Shown here piece after piece: positions 54,016 through 64,000 of a stretch of 64,000 nt of DNA; positions within the stretch are counted from its first letter, which is position 1; every line of letters starts with the position of its first letter. This DNA is from Macrococcus sp. DPC7161. GTDB taxonomy: Bacteria > Bacillota > Bacilli > Staphylococcales > Staphylococcaceae. A program made the translations under genes and the position numbers. The DNA is taken from NCBI RefSeq assembly GCF_004117835.1, contig NZ_SDSC01000004.1, positions 124,001-188,000 on the forward strand, read 5' to 3'. The notes beneath the pieces were generated by a model, which did no database searches, was not told the origin of the DNA, and was given only the letters and a program-made list of their open reading frames with translations.

Positions 54016-56838
54016 ATGAAAAATAAATCCATAATAGTTAAAGGTGCAAGAGCACATAATTTAAAAAATATAGATATTGAAATACCTAGAGATAAATTGG
54101 TAGTCATGACCGGCTTATCTGGATCAGGTAAATCAAGTTTAGCTTTTGATACGATTTATGCTGAAGGACAACGCCGTTATGTTGAAAGTTTAAGTGCGTA
54201 TGCACGACAATTTTTAGGCCAAATGGATAAGCCAGAAGTGGATACTATTGATGGTTTATCACCAGCAATATCGATTGATCAAAAAACGACAAGCAAAAAT
54301 CCTCGAAGCACAGTTGCAACTGTGACAGAGATTTATGATTATTTAAGATTATTATTCGCTAGAATTGGTGTGCCATATTGCCCAGAACACGATGTTAAAA
54401 TTGAATCTCAAACGGTCACTCAAATGGTTGATCGTATCAAATCCTTAGAAGAAAGAACTAAAATTCAAGTATTAGCTCCTGTGATTAGTGGAAAAAAAGG
54501 GACGCATAAGAAATTAATTGAAGACATTTCGAAAAAAGGATATACGCGTATTCGTGTAGATGGTGAAATGTATGATGTTCATGACAATATTGATTTAAAT
54601 AAAAATCAAAGTCATGATATTGAAGTCATTGTGGACCGTTTAGTTGTTAAGCCTGATATGGATGCACGTTTAGCTGATAGTTTAGAAAGTGCATTATTGT
54701 TAGGTGAAGGCAATGTATTGATTGATGTCATAGGAGGCACACCATTAAAGTTTTCTGAACATCACGCGTGCCATATTTGTGGTTTTTCGATTGATAAATT
54801 AGAACCGAGAATGTTTTCGTTCAATTCACCATTCGGTGCATGTCCAGATTGTGATGGATTAGGAACGAAATTATCTGTGGATTTAAAATTAGTTGTTCCT
54901 GATGATAAATTATCACTAAAAGAAGGTGCATTGAAACCTTGGGAACCGATTAGTTCTAATTATTATCCAACTTTATTACAACAAACATGTAAACATTTTA
55001 AGATTGATATGGATAAGCCATTTCATAAATTATCAAAAAAGCATCAAGATATTATTTTTTATGGACATCCAGATCAAATCAGCTATACATTTAAACAAGA
55101 AAATGGTGTTAAACGCGAACGTACAATGGCATTTGAAGGAATTGTCAACAATATTGAAAGAAGATATAAAGAGAGCCCTTCAGAGTACACACGTGAACAA
55201 ATGAAAAAGTATATGCAAGATGAAGCATGTCATACATGTGGAGGATATCGTCTTTCTAAAGAAGCAATGAGTGTTAAGATTGATGGCTTACATATAGGTC
55301 AAGTTGTTGAAATGTCTATTGGTAAAGCATTGGCTTATTATGAACAATTGAAATTATCTGATAAAGATGCACAAATTGCGAAACTTGTTTTAAAAGAAAT
55401 AACAGAGCGTTTATCATTTTTAAATAATGTAGGTTTGGAATATTTAACATTGAACCGTGCATCAGGCACATTAAGTGGTGGTGAAGCACAACGAATTCGT
55501 TTGGCAACGCAAATTGGATCAAGATTATCTGGAGTCATGTATGTATTAGATGAGCCCTCAATTGGGTTACATCAACGTGATAATGATCGATTAATCGATA
55601 CATTAAAGTCAATGAGAGATATGGGTAATTCATTAATTGTTGTTGAACATGATGAAGATACAATGCTTGCAGCGGACTATTTAATTGATATCGGTCCGGG
55701 TGCAGGTGTCCATGGTGGAGAAGTGGTTGCGGCAGGCACACCAAATCAAGTGATGAAAAATAAAAAATCATTAACGGGTCAATATTTATCAGGGAAAAAG
55801 AAAATTGATATGCCTACTGAAAGAAGAAAATCAGATGGTCGTTCAATTAAAGTTTACAATGCATCAAGTAACAATTTAAAAAATGTTGATGCTGAAATTC
55901 CTTTAGGTATGATGACTGTTGTAACAGGTGTCTCAGGATCAGGAAAGAGTACTTTAGTAAATGAAGTATTATATAAAGGGTTGGCAAAATCACTGTATCA
56001 AACGAAAGCAAAGCCTGGTCAATTTGATAAAATAGAAGGTGTTGAACATATCGATAAAATCATTGATATTGATCAATCACCTATCGGTAGAACACCAAGA
56101 AGTAATCCTGCAACATATACTGGCGTTTTTGACGATATTCGAGATGTATTTACGCAAACAAATGAGGCAAAAATACGTGGGTATCAGAAAGGACGTTTCA
56201 GTTTTAACGTGAAAGGCGGTCGTTGCGAGGCTTGTCGTGGAGACGGTATCATAAAGATTGAAATGCACTTCTTACCAGATGTCTACGTGCCTTGTGAAGT
56301 GTGTGAAGGAAAACGTTATAACCGTGAAACGCTTGAAGTGTTATACAAAGGAAAAAACATTTCTGATGTATTAAATATGACGGTTGAAGATGCGTATTAT
56401 TTCTTTGAAAATATTCCTAAAATAAAAAGAAAACTTAAAACGATTGTAGATGTAGGGTTGGGATATATTACTTTAGGTCAACCTGCGACGACATTATCTG
56501 GTGGTGAAGCGCAACGTGTGAAACTTGCCTCTGAACTACATCGTAGAAGTAATGGAAAAACATTATACATATTAGATGAACCAACAACAGGTTTACATGT
56601 AGATGATATTAAACGATTATTGCAAGTTTTAAATCAATTACTTGAGCAAGGTGATACAGTATTGATTATTGAACATAACTTAGATGTAATCAAAACAGCA
56701 GACCATATTATTGATTTAGGACCTGAAGGTGGAAGTGGTGGTGGAATGATCATCGCCAGTGGTACACCTGAGCAAATTATGGAAACGCCTGCATCATATA
56801 CAGGTCAATATTTAAAACGACATATTGAAAGAATATAA
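54016..56838 (+). CDS. uvrA: UvrABC excinuclease subunit A
   Basis: 940 residues; damage-recognition ATPase with two ABC modules. Walker A motifs [15 protein letters not shown] and [11 protein letters not shown], signatures [10 protein letters not shown] and [10 protein letters not shown], and zinc-finger cysteines (CHICG ... CPDC; CEAC ... CEVC) are visible. A TTG at 54013 is in frame, but the ATG at 54016 has AAGGA at good spacing within the end of uvrB. Terminator at 56866. Confidence 0.98.
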   Translation: MKNKSIIVKGARAHNLKNIDIEIPRDKLVVMTGLSGSGKSSLAFDTIYAEGQRRYVESLSAYARQFLGQMDKPEVDTIDGLSPAISIDQKTTSKNPRSTVATVTEIYDYLRLLFARIGVPYCPEHDVKIESQTVTQMVDRIKSLEERTKIQVLAPVISGKKGTHKKLIEDISKKGYTRIRVDGEMYDVHDNIDLNKNQSHDIEVIVDRLVVKPDMDARLADSLESALLLGEGNVLIDVIGGTPLKFSEHHACHICGFSIDKLEPRMFSFNSPFGACPDCDGLGTKLSVDLKLVVPDDKLSLKEGALKPWEPISSNYYPTLLQQTCKHFKIDMDKPFHKLSKKHQDIIFYGHPDQISYTFKQENGVKRERTMAFEGIVNNIERRYKESPSEYTREQMKKYMQDEACHTCGGYRLSKEAMSVKIDGLHIGQVVEMSIGKALAYYEQLKLSDKDAQIAKLVLKEITERLSFLNNVGLEYLTLNRASGTLSGGEAQRIRLATQIGSRLSGVMYVLDEPSIGLHQRDNDRLIDTLKSMRDMGNSLIVVEHDEDTMLAADYLIDIGPGAGVHGGEVVAAGTPNQVMKNKKSLTGQYLSGKKKIDMPTERRKSDGRSIKVYNASSNNLKNVDAEIPLGMMTVVTGVSGSGKSTLVNEVLYKGLAKSLYQTKAKPGQFDKIEGVEHIDKIIDIDQSPIGRTPRSNPATYTGVFDDIRDVFTQTNEAKIRGYQKGRFSFNVKGGRCEACRGDGIIKIEMHFLPDVYVPCEVCEGKRYNRETLEVLYKGKNISDVLNMTVEDAYYFFENIPKIKRKLKTIVDVGLGYITLGQPATTLSGGEAQRVKLASELHRRSNGKTLYILDEPTTGLHVDDIKRLLQVLNQLLEQGDTVLIIEHNLDVIKTADHIIDLGPEGGSGGGMIIASGTPEQIMETPASYTGQYLKRHIERI

Positions 56839-56865
56839 ATTCATAAGGATGAATTTAGTCGAATG

Positions 56866-56904
56866 CTAGGGTGAAGACTACTATAGTTCTCATCCTAGTT
56901 TTTT
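56866..56904 (+). terminator. Terminator of uvrBA
   Basis: Outer stem 56866-56874 with 56890-56898 (one G-T wobble) and a 15-nt loop that can pair further, then T6. Confidence 0.78.
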
Positions 56905-56990
56905 ATGTTTGTACCATTGGATTTTCTGAATCAATTGTAATATTTTAAAACTTTCATTAAAATTAAAGTAATGAAAATTGGAGGCGTCAT

Positions 56991-57920
56991 ATGATAACGA
57001 GTAAAGCATTGTGCGAAAAATTTGATTTACAATATATTGCGGGTGATTTAAGTGAAACTCATCAAGTACAAAATACAAACATTTCACGACCTGGTCTTGA
57101 AATGGCAGGTTACTTTTCACACTATTCATCAGATCGTATACAAGTATTAGGGACTACAGAAATTTCGTTTTTTGAGATGCTCTCAAAAGAAGAAAAAGTT
57201 GATAGAATGCAAAAATTATGTCGTAAAGAAACACCTTGCATCATCATCACGAGAAACATAGAACCACCAGTTGAATTAATTGATGCATGTAATGAAAAAG
57301 GTACACCTTTACTATTAAGTAAAGATGCGACGACAAGTTTAATTAGTAAATTAACAAGTTATTTAGAACATGAATTGGCACCTACAACGAATCTTCATGG
57401 TGTATTTGTTGATGTTTATGGCGTTGGTGTCCTAATTACAGGAGATTCTGGTGTTGGTAAAAGTGAAACAGCATTAGAACTTGTAAAGCGTGGTCATCGA
57501 TTAGTCGTTGATGATAATGTCATTATTAAAGAAGTTTCTAAAAATGTGTTGATGGGCTCAGCACCTAAATTAATTGAACATCTTCTAGAAATTCGAGGAT
57601 TAGGTATTATTAATGTGATGACATTGTTTGGTGCAGGAAGTATCTTAACTGAAAAGCGCGTGATGCTTAACATCAATTTAGAACTTTGGGATAAAAATAA
57701 AGTCTATGATCGCGTTGGACTTGTTGAAGAAACGTTAAGTATTTTAGATTCAAAGATTACTAAAAAAACAGTACCTGTCCGACCTGGTCGAAATTTAGCT
57801 GTTATTATTGAAGTTGCTGCAATGAATTACAGACTCAATAAATTAGGTATTAATACAGCGGAAGACTTTAATAATCGCTTAAATGCACAAATTAAAAGCC
57901 AAAGTGAGGGGATGATTTAA
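56991..57920 (+). CDS. hprK: HPr kinase/phosphorylase
   Basis: 309 residues; phosphorylates HPr at Ser46 and reverses it, controlling carbon catabolite repression through CcpA. Walker [20 protein letters not shown], the catalytic segment VDDNVI, and the HprK signature [11 protein letters not shown] are intact. GGAGGC precedes the ATG. Its stop codon overlaps the lgt start by 1 nt (TAATG), so hprK-lgt are coupled, as in other staphylococci. Confidence 0.97.
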   Translation: MITSKALCEKFDLQYIAGDLSETHQVQNTNISRPGLEMAGYFSHYSSDRIQVLGTTEISFFEMLSKEEKVDRMQKLCRKETPCIIITRNIEPPVELIDACNEKGTPLLLSKDATTSLISKLTSYLEHELAPTTNLHGVFVDVYGVGVLITGDSGVGKSETALELVKRGHRLVVDDNVIIKEVSKNVLMGSAPKLIEHLLEIRGLGIINVMTLFGAGSILTEKRVMLNINLELWDKNKVYDRVGLVEETLSILDSKITKKTVPVRPGRNLAVIIEVAAMNYRLNKLGINTAEDFNNRLNAQIKSQSEGMI

Positions 57921-58744
57921 TGCCGTTTAATCCTGTTGCATTTGAATTAGGTCCTTTATCGGTGCGATGGTACGGCATTATCATTGCATTTGGCATATTA
58001 ATTGGTTATTTAATTGCTCAAAAAGAAGCAAAGAAAAAAAACTACCAAGAGGAAACATTAATAGATGTGGTGATTTGGTCTGTCATCATTGGTATTATTT
58101 GTGCACGTATTTATTATGTCACGTTTGAATGGTCGTATTATAAAAATCATCTTTCTGAAATTCCGATGATTATGAATGGTGGTATTGCAATTCACGGAGG
58201 ACTTATCGGTGCGTTAACAACTGCGTTTATTATTACTAAACGTAAAGGTGTTTCATTCTTCCATTTAGGTGATATCGCTGCGCCAAGTATTATTTTAGCG
58301 CAAGGTATAGGCAGATGGGGGAACTTTATGAATCAAGAGGCGCACGGTGGCGAAGTAAGTCGAGGATTTTTAGAAAGCTTACATTTGCCAAATTGGTTGA
58401 TCAATCAAATGAATATTGAAGGGACTTATTATCATCCAACATTTTTATATGAATCGATTTGGAATGTCATTGGTTTTATTATATTAATCAGTTTAAGAAA
58501 GCATCTTAAAATAGGACAAACATTATTGAGTTATGCCATTTGGTATTCAATCGGTCGCTTCTTTATTGAAGGTATGAGAACGGATAGTTTAATGTTGACG
58601 GAACATTTAAGAATGGCGCAGATGATTTCCATTGTCATTATTATATTAAGTATTGGTATTATGCTTTATCGTCATTTCAAGTACCAATTACCACAATATA
58701 AAAATGTAAATCATCCTTATGGTAAAGATTATGCGAAACTATAA
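57920..58744 (+). CDS. lgt: Phosphatidylglycerol:prolipoprotein diacylglyceryl transferase Lgt
   Basis: 274 residues, seven membrane segments. Transfers diacylglycerol to the lipobox Cys of prolipoproteins; it would act on the lipoproteins encoded in this window. The Lgt signature [14 protein letters not shown], the HGG motif (IAIHGGLIG) and the conserved RWYGI near residue 20 are present. Translationally coupled to hprK, and its 3' end overlaps the acetyltransferase gene. Confidence 0.97.
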   Translation: MPFNPVAFELGPLSVRWYGIIIAFGILIGYLIAQKEAKKKNYQEETLIDVVIWSVIIGIICARIYYVTFEWSYYKNHLSEIPMIMNGGIAIHGGLIGALTTAFIITKRKGVSFFHLGDIAAPSIILAQGIGRWGNFMNQEAHGGEVSRGFLESLHLPNWLINQMNIEGTYYHPTFLYESIWNVIGFIILISLRKHLKIGQTLLSYAIWYSIGRFFIEGMRTDSLMLTEHLRMAQMISIVIIILSIGIMLYRHFKYQLPQYKNVNHPYGKDYAKL

Positions 58745-59204
58745 ACAATATAAAATTGAGGGACCGAATAGCATATGGCAAATGTATCGAACGATTTCTT
58801 TTTTTAAAGTTGCCTATCAGTTTATAATTATTGAATGTTCAAGAATATGTCCGTCTGTTAAAGTAAAGCATTTCTTATATACAAAATGTTTGAAAATGAA
58901 ACTTGGGAAACACACATCATTTGCATATAAAGCTATGCCAGATTTAATGTTTCCAGAAAATATTACCATCGGTGACAATTGTATTATTGGTTATAATGCA
59001 ACATTACTTTGTCATGAATACTTGGTAGACGAGTATCGTATAGGAGAAATTAACATAGGTAATCATGTGTTGATTGGTGCCAATGCGATTATCCTGCCAG
59101 GGGTAACGATTGGAGATCATGCAAAAGTTGGTGCGGGGTGTGTTGTAACGAAAGATGTTCCAGCTGGCGCTTTATGTTATGGCAATCCGATGCAAATAAA
59201 ATAA
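58731..59204 (+). CDS. Hexapeptide-repeat acetyltransferase (left-handed beta-helix)
   Basis: 157 residues. The second half is a left-handed beta-helix with hexapeptide repeats ([43 protein letters not shown]) and the acyltransferase ending [13 protein letters not shown]. The acceptor is unknown. The start is uncertain: ATG 58719 and ATG 58731 are both in frame within lgt and neither has a strong site; I prefer 58731. Overlap with lgt suggests coupled translation. Orthologues hold this place after lgt in staphylococci. Confidence 0.83.
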   Translation: MRNYKQYKIEGPNSIWQMYRTISFFKVAYQFIIIECSRICPSVKVKHFLYTKCLKMKLGKHTSFAYKAMPDLMFPENITIGDNCIIGYNATLLCHEYLVDEYRIGEINIGNHVLIGANAIILPGVTIGDHAKVGAGCVVTKDVPAGALCYGNPMQIK

Positions 59205-59217
59205 AGGGGGAATAGTA

Positions 59218-60630
59218 ATGGAAAAAGTGATTGTACTGAATCAAGAAAATCATCATGTTCAAATCGGACAAAAGAAATTAAAACAACAAAATTATCAAGA
59301 AGCAATCACGCATTTTCAAATGGCTTTTTCTAAAAATCCCTCTTTTGAAATCTTAAAAAATTTATTGGATTGTTATAAGGCACTAAAACAATACAATAAA
59401 GCAGAAATGCTTGTATTTCATTATTTGGCAGATCATTTTGATGAATATGAATGCTTCTATGAATTGAGTCAAATTTATATTGGATTACGAAATGCGAATA
59501 AAGCCTTTTTATTTGGGATGTATTATGTTCAAATGGTCAATGATGAGTCTTACTTAGATGAAATGGCGACTTTATTTGAAGTGATTTATCATGACAAGGA
59601 AAGGGCAATATTTGAAAGCAAAGTCTTTGTAACGCAAATGGTTTTTCAAAATTTTTACGGTCAAGGTAGAATTGAAACGGCCCTTGATTTTATTGAAAAC
59701 GCGCCATTTGAGGTACAAAATGAGTTTGATATAAGAAATTTAAAAGCAATGGCTTTACTCTTTTTAAGTCGTTATGATCAAGCTTCAAAAATGTTAGTAC
59801 AGCTACTTGAAGAAAGAGAATACGATATTAACGCATTATGCCATTATACGCTTTTACTATATAACACACATCAAACAGAACGTTATGATCAATTTTTAAA
59901 GAAATTAACCAAATTGACACCAATGAATGACGATGAAAGATTAAAATTAGGTATTGTCCTGAGTTATTTAAGTGAATATGAAAGCTCGAAAGACTTGTTA
60001 TATCCGCTTTATAAAAAAGGGATTCAGAGTGCACAATTACTTTATTCATTAAGTAAAAATTTATTTTACCTTGATGACGTCGACCAATCTGAAACATTAT
60101 TTCAAGCATACAAAGCACTTACTAATGCACAACAACCAAGTCCAAAAGAACGATTTGAGCAAGAACAGATGGTTAACGAAAAAATATATCCATTAGTAAC
60201 ACATATTGATTTACATCATCGTTTATTAGGGATTTATTATATTTCTAAATATAAAGATCAATCTATTTATATTACAGATGAAATATGGGATGTATTAGAA
60301 AACATGTCTGATTTTGAGACGTTGTATTTATCTTTTATATTTAATAAACTTACTGTTAAAAAGACAGGATTTATACATGAAGGATTAGTAAAATTAGATC
60401 AACTCAACCCCAATTATGACGCGCTATTCATATACTGGATTGATAAAGCTTCTGCTATCATAGCAGCTAAATTACCTTTAAAATATAAATCCGCTTATAT
60501 TGCAGCAACGTATTATTTATTTGAATCACAAGAAAGAAGTATTACTAAAAAGGAAGTAATCAATGAATTTGATGTAACGATGTATCAATTTAATAAAGCA
60601 TTATTATTGTTTAAGCAAAATGATATATAA
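59218..60630 (+). CDS. Tetratricopeptide repeat protein
   Basis: 470 residues, soluble, helical. TPR-like units are visible at the N terminus (QIGQKKLKQQNYQEAITHFQMAF and the next FEILKNLLDCYKALKQYNKA unit) and weaker copies through to about residue 300. The last 170 residues show no recognised domain. AAGGGGG precedes the ATG, 13 nt after the acetyltransferase. TPR proteins are scaffolds; the partner is unknown. Confidence 0.82.
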   Translation: MEKVIVLNQENHHVQIGQKKLKQQNYQEAITHFQMAFSKNPSFEILKNLLDCYKALKQYNKAEMLVFHYLADHFDEYECFYELSQIYIGLRNANKAFLFGMYYVQMVNDESYLDEMATLFEVIYHDKERAIFESKVFVTQMVFQNFYGQGRIETALDFIENAPFEVQNEFDIRNLKAMALLFLSRYDQASKMLVQLLEEREYDINALCHYTLLLYNTHQTERYDQFLKKLTKLTPMNDDERLKLGIVLSYLSEYESSKDLLYPLYKKGIQSAQLLYSLSKNLFYLDDVDQSETLFQAYKALTNAQQPSPKERFEQEQMVNEKIYPLVTHIDLHHRLLGIYYISKYKDQSIYITDEIWDVLENMSDFETLYLSFIFNKLTVKKTGFIHEGLVKLDQLNPNYDALFIYWIDKASAIIAAKLPLKYKSAYIAATYYLFESQERSITKKEVINEFDVTMYQFNKALLLFKQNDI

Positions 60631-60654
60631 GTCATTTAAAAAAGTGTATAGTAA

Positions 60655-61614
<960 letters not shown>

Positions 61615-61665
61615 AACTTTGATGTAATTTTTTTATAATAATGAAATATTAAATAAAATAATTTT

Positions 61666-61698
61666 AAAAATAGATACGCGAGACGCGTGTCTATTTTT
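61666..61698 (+). terminator. Terminator of trxB
   Basis: A 15-bp stem with one G-T wobble (61666-61680 with 61684-61698), AGA loop, 3' arm ending in T5. Confidence 0.87.
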
Positions 61699-61748
61699 GT
61701 GAAATTGTGTAAAATGATAATGAACATTACTACTTACTGGAGGATACC

Positions 61749-62651
61749 ATGACACATACAGATGAGAAAATGAAAGAATTAGTAATTGTAACAGGTATGA
61801 GCGGTGCAGGAAAATCTGTAGCAATTCAATGTTTAGAAGATTTAGGGTATTTTTGTGTCGATAATTTACCACCAATTTTATTGCCTAAGTTTGTGGAATT
61901 GATGGAAGGGAATAATCCATCTTTATCGCGTGTCGCGATTGGTATTGATTTACGTGGTCGTGATTTCTTTGAAAATTTAAGAGAAGAAATTCAAAACATT
62001 GATGCAAAAGATGTGATCGTTAAAATATTATTTATTGAGGCGAATGACAATGTACTTGTTACACGTTATAAAGAAACTAGACGTACTCATCCAATAGCAG
62101 ATGGTAGAACGCCACTTGAAGCCATACATGAAGAAAAGAAATTATTAGCAGATATTCGTGGTATTGCAAATGAAATCATAGATACTACTGATTTGAAACC
62201 AAAAGACTTACGTACAAAGGTTATTGAGTTATTTGGACAAGGAAAAAATAATATCTTTAGAATTAATGTTATGAGTTTTGGCTTCAAGCATGGTATTCCA
62301 ATTGATGCAGATATCGTTTTTGATGTTAGATTTTTACCAAATCCATACTATATTGAAGCATTAAGACCTTTAACGGGTATGGACATTTCAGTATATGATT
62401 ATGTAATGAAATGGAAAGAAACAGATATCTTTTATCATAAATTGATGGACTTATTAAAATTTGTGATTCCTGGTTATATGCGTGAAGGTAAATCACAAGT
62501 TGTGATTGCGATAGGTTGTACTGGTGGACAACATCGTTCCGTTGCACTTGCAGAGCGTATTGGACATGATTTAAAGGATTTCTTTGATTTTGAACTCAAC
62601 ACCCATCATCGTGATGCCTTAATAGAAGGTAAGTTGAGTGAGACGCCTTAA
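61749..62651 (+). CDS. rapZ: RNase adapter/nucleotide-binding protein RapZ (YvcJ)
   Basis: 300 residues. N-terminal Walker [13 protein letters not shown] and DNLPP motif; C-terminal domain with the RapZ block [18 protein letters not shown]. In E. coli RapZ steers RNase E on small RNAs; in Bacillus YvcJ is a GTPase tied to competence. GGAGGA precedes the ATG. Its end overlaps yvcK by 14 nt; rapZ-yvcK-whiA form a conserved operon. Confidence 0.95.
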   Translation: MTHTDEKMKELVIVTGMSGAGKSVAIQCLEDLGYFCVDNLPPILLPKFVELMEGNNPSLSRVAIGIDLRGRDFFENLREEIQNIDAKDVIVKILFIEANDNVLVTRYKETRRTHPIADGRTPLEAIHEEKKLLADIRGIANEIIDTTDLKPKDLRTKVIELFGQGKNNIFRINVMSFGFKHGIPIDADIVFDVRFLPNPYYIEALRPLTGMDISVYDYVMKWKETDIFYHKLMDLLKFVIPGYMREGKSQVVIAIGCTGGQHRSVALAERIGHDLKDFFDFELNTHHRDALIEGKLSETP

Positions 62652-63627
62652 ACTTTGTTTAATCGGTGGTGGAACAGGTCTTTCAGTAATGGCACGTGGG
62701 CTAAAGCATTATCCTGTAGATATAACAGCGATTGTTACAGTTGCTGATGATGGGGGAAGTACAGGTAAGATTAGAGATGTTATGGATATCCCGGCACCTG
62801 GAGATATTCGTAACGTTTTAGCGGCCTTAAGTGATGTTGAACCGTTACTTGAAAAGTTATTCCAATACCGATTTAAATCAGAAGCATTAGGTAATCATCC
62901 AGTAGGCAATTTAATGATTGCTGCGATGACTGATGTGACAAGTGACTTTGGTCATGCGGTAAGTGAGCTAAGTAAAATATTGAATGTAAAAGGAACTGTC
63001 ATTCCATCAACCAATACAAGTCCAATATTAAATGCGATTATGGAAGATGGAGAAATCGTTGTTGGTGAATCACTGATACCATTAAAAAACAAAAAAATTG
63101 ATAGTGTATTTTTAACACCGTCACATATTAAGGCAATGGATGAAGCTGTAGATGCAATTAATGAAGCGGATTTAATTGTCTTAGGACCAGGAAGCTTATA
63201 TACAAGTATAATTCCGAACATTGTATTAGAAGATATAGGTCAAGCTTTGATACACTCTGAAGCTAAAAAATTGTATGTTTCTAATATTATGACACAACCA
63301 GGGGAAACGACTGGATATACTGTATCTGATCATATAGAAGCCATTCATAAACATGTTGGAGAACCTTTTATACAATTTGTTATTGCTAATATTGAAATGT
63401 TGAATGAAAATATTACAAAAAATTATATTGCAAGAAATGCAACACAAGTTGCATGCGATATTGGTGCAATAGATGCATTAAATATTAAGCTGATTACAGA
63501 TCCTGAACTTGTTTCAGTAAACATGGATCATATGGTTAGACATAATAATGAAATACTTGCAGAGATGATTTATGAACTTGCTCTGAGTGAAATTAGTACG
63601 ATAGAGTTCAAAGAGGGTGAGGATTAA
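62638..63627 (+). CDS. yvcK: YvcK/gluconeogenesis factor family protein
   Basis: 329 residues, CofD-like fold. The nucleotide-binding start [42 protein letters not shown] and [14 protein letters not shown] motifs are plain. In Bacillus YvcK binds UDP-sugars and supports growth on gluconeogenic carbon and cell shape. The start is GTG at 62638: an in-frame TGA lies immediately upstream, so no longer form is possible. Overlaps rapZ; whiA follows after 2 nt. Confidence 0.94.
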   Translation: MRRLKLCLIGGGTGLSVMARGLKHYPVDITAIVTVADDGGSTGKIRDVMDIPAPGDIRNVLAALSDVEPLLEKLFQYRFKSEALGNHPVGNLMIAAMTDVTSDFGHAVSELSKILNVKGTVIPSTNTSPILNAIMEDGEIVVGESLIPLKNKKIDSVFLTPSHIKAMDEAVDAINEADLIVLGPGSLYTSIIPNIVLEDIGQALIHSEAKKLYVSNIMTQPGETTGYTVSDHIEAIHKHVGEPFIQFVIANIEMLNENITKNYIARNATQVACDIGAIDALNIKLITDPELVSVNMDHMVRHNNEILAEMIYELALSEISTIEFKEGED

Positions 63628-63629
63628 AG

Positions 63630-64000
63630 ATGTCGTTTGCTTCTGAAATGAAAAATGAATTAACGAGAATAGAAACAGATGAATGTTGCATGCGTGCAGA
63701 GTTGTCTTCTTTAATTCGTATGAATGGTAATTTGAGTATCCAAAACATGAAATTTGTGATTAATGTGCAATCTGAAAATGCTGCAATTGCACGACGCGTG
63801 TACAGTTTAACAAAGAAAATATTTGGTGTTGAAATCGAATTGCTTGTTCGTAAAAAAATGAAATTAAAAAAGAACAATGTATACATTTGTCGTATTAAAA
63901 TGAAAACAAAAGAAATTTTAGATGAACTTAAAATATTAAAGGATGGTCAGTTTATGCAAATGATTCATCCTGATTTGATTCAAAATGAATGTTGTAAAAG
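63630..64000 (+). CDS. whiA: DNA-binding protein WhiA, cut by the window end
   Basis: The first 123 codons are visible. [15 protein letters not shown] and [15 protein letters not shown] are typical of the WhiA N-terminal LAGLIDADG-like domain; the C-terminal helix-turn-helix lies beyond the window. WhiA acts in cell division and chromosome organisation in Firmicutes. GAGGGTGAGG precedes the ATG, overlapping the end of yvcK. Confidence 0.93.
   Translation, partial: MSFASEMKNELTRIETDECCMRAELSSLIRMNGNLSIQNMKFVINVQSENAAIARRVYSLTKKIFGVEIELLVRKKMKLKKNNVYICRIKMKTKEILDELKILKDGQFMQMIHPDLIQNECCK

Overview
This is an AT-rich stretch of a low-GC Gram-positive chromosome, most likely a coagulase-negative or other non-aureus Staphylococcus. 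Gene content and order follow the staphylococcal core block queEDC-pab-ltaS-recQ ... nrdIEF-murB ... tagO-fakB-comF-hpf-secA-prfB ... uvrBA-hprK-lgt ... trxB-rapZ-yvcK-whiA. As I remember S. aureus, it carries the sstABCD iron-transport operon between nrdF and murB. Here that slot holds only a His-rich lipoprotein gene. The proteins are clearly related to those of S. aureus but not identical. I cannot name the species. No transposase, integrase, phage gene, CRISPR array, tRNA or rRNA is visible, so this is conserved core genome and not an island.

Layout. 1-6.2 kb: end of a YwiC-like membrane protein gene, a small stress-type membrane protein with a sigma-B-like promoter, an unknown membrane protein, the preQ1 operon queC-queD-queE (minus strand) under a preQ1-I riboswitch, then pabA and a fused pabB-pabC. 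6.3-14 kb: a lone PxpC/KipA-like gene, ltaS, a ZIP transporter, an ABC-F ATPase and recQ. 14-20 kb: a membrane-anchored low-complexity protein, a two-gene ABC importer with fused permease and binding domains (quaternary amine or ergothioneine type), a hisC-like gene, a 5'(3')-nucleotidase and a lipid kinase. 20-25 kb (minus strand): two tandem peptide/proton symporters, queF and a DMT transporter. 25-29 kb: nrdI-nrdE-nrdF behind a strong promoter and a long palindrome holding an NrdR box.

29-38.9 kb: His-rich lipoprotein, murB, GrpB-like protein, a second lipoprotein, a YtxJ-type thioredoxin-like protein, a degenerate glycerate-kinase homologue, pepT, a two-subunit ThrE exporter, gdpS and a YitT protein. 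38.9-48.4 kb: tagO, yigZ, a fakB1-like gene, comFA-comFC, hpf, secA, prfB with its programmed +1 frameshift, and a cytochrome c551 lipoprotein. 48.5-50.4 kb: two secreted peptidoglycan hydrolases whose upstream regions share one architecture (WalR-type box, 26 nt, extended -10). 50.5-64 kb: a thioredoxin-like gene, HD hydrolase, csbA, uvrB, uvrA, hprK, lgt, an acetyltransferase, a TPR protein, trxB, rapZ, yvcK and the 5' part of whiA.

Main themes are cell envelope (ltaS, tagO, murB, LysM and CHAP hydrolases, lgt), nucleotide and queuosine-precursor metabolism, DNA repair and uptake, and redox. I found no convincing undescribed multi-gene system. The best leads are regulatory: the nrd palindrome, the matched WalR-type promoters, the operator-like repeat before the His-rich lipoprotein gene and the yitT leader. 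The protein-level oddities are the PabB-PabC fusion, the degenerate glycerate kinase and the possible ergothioneine importer.
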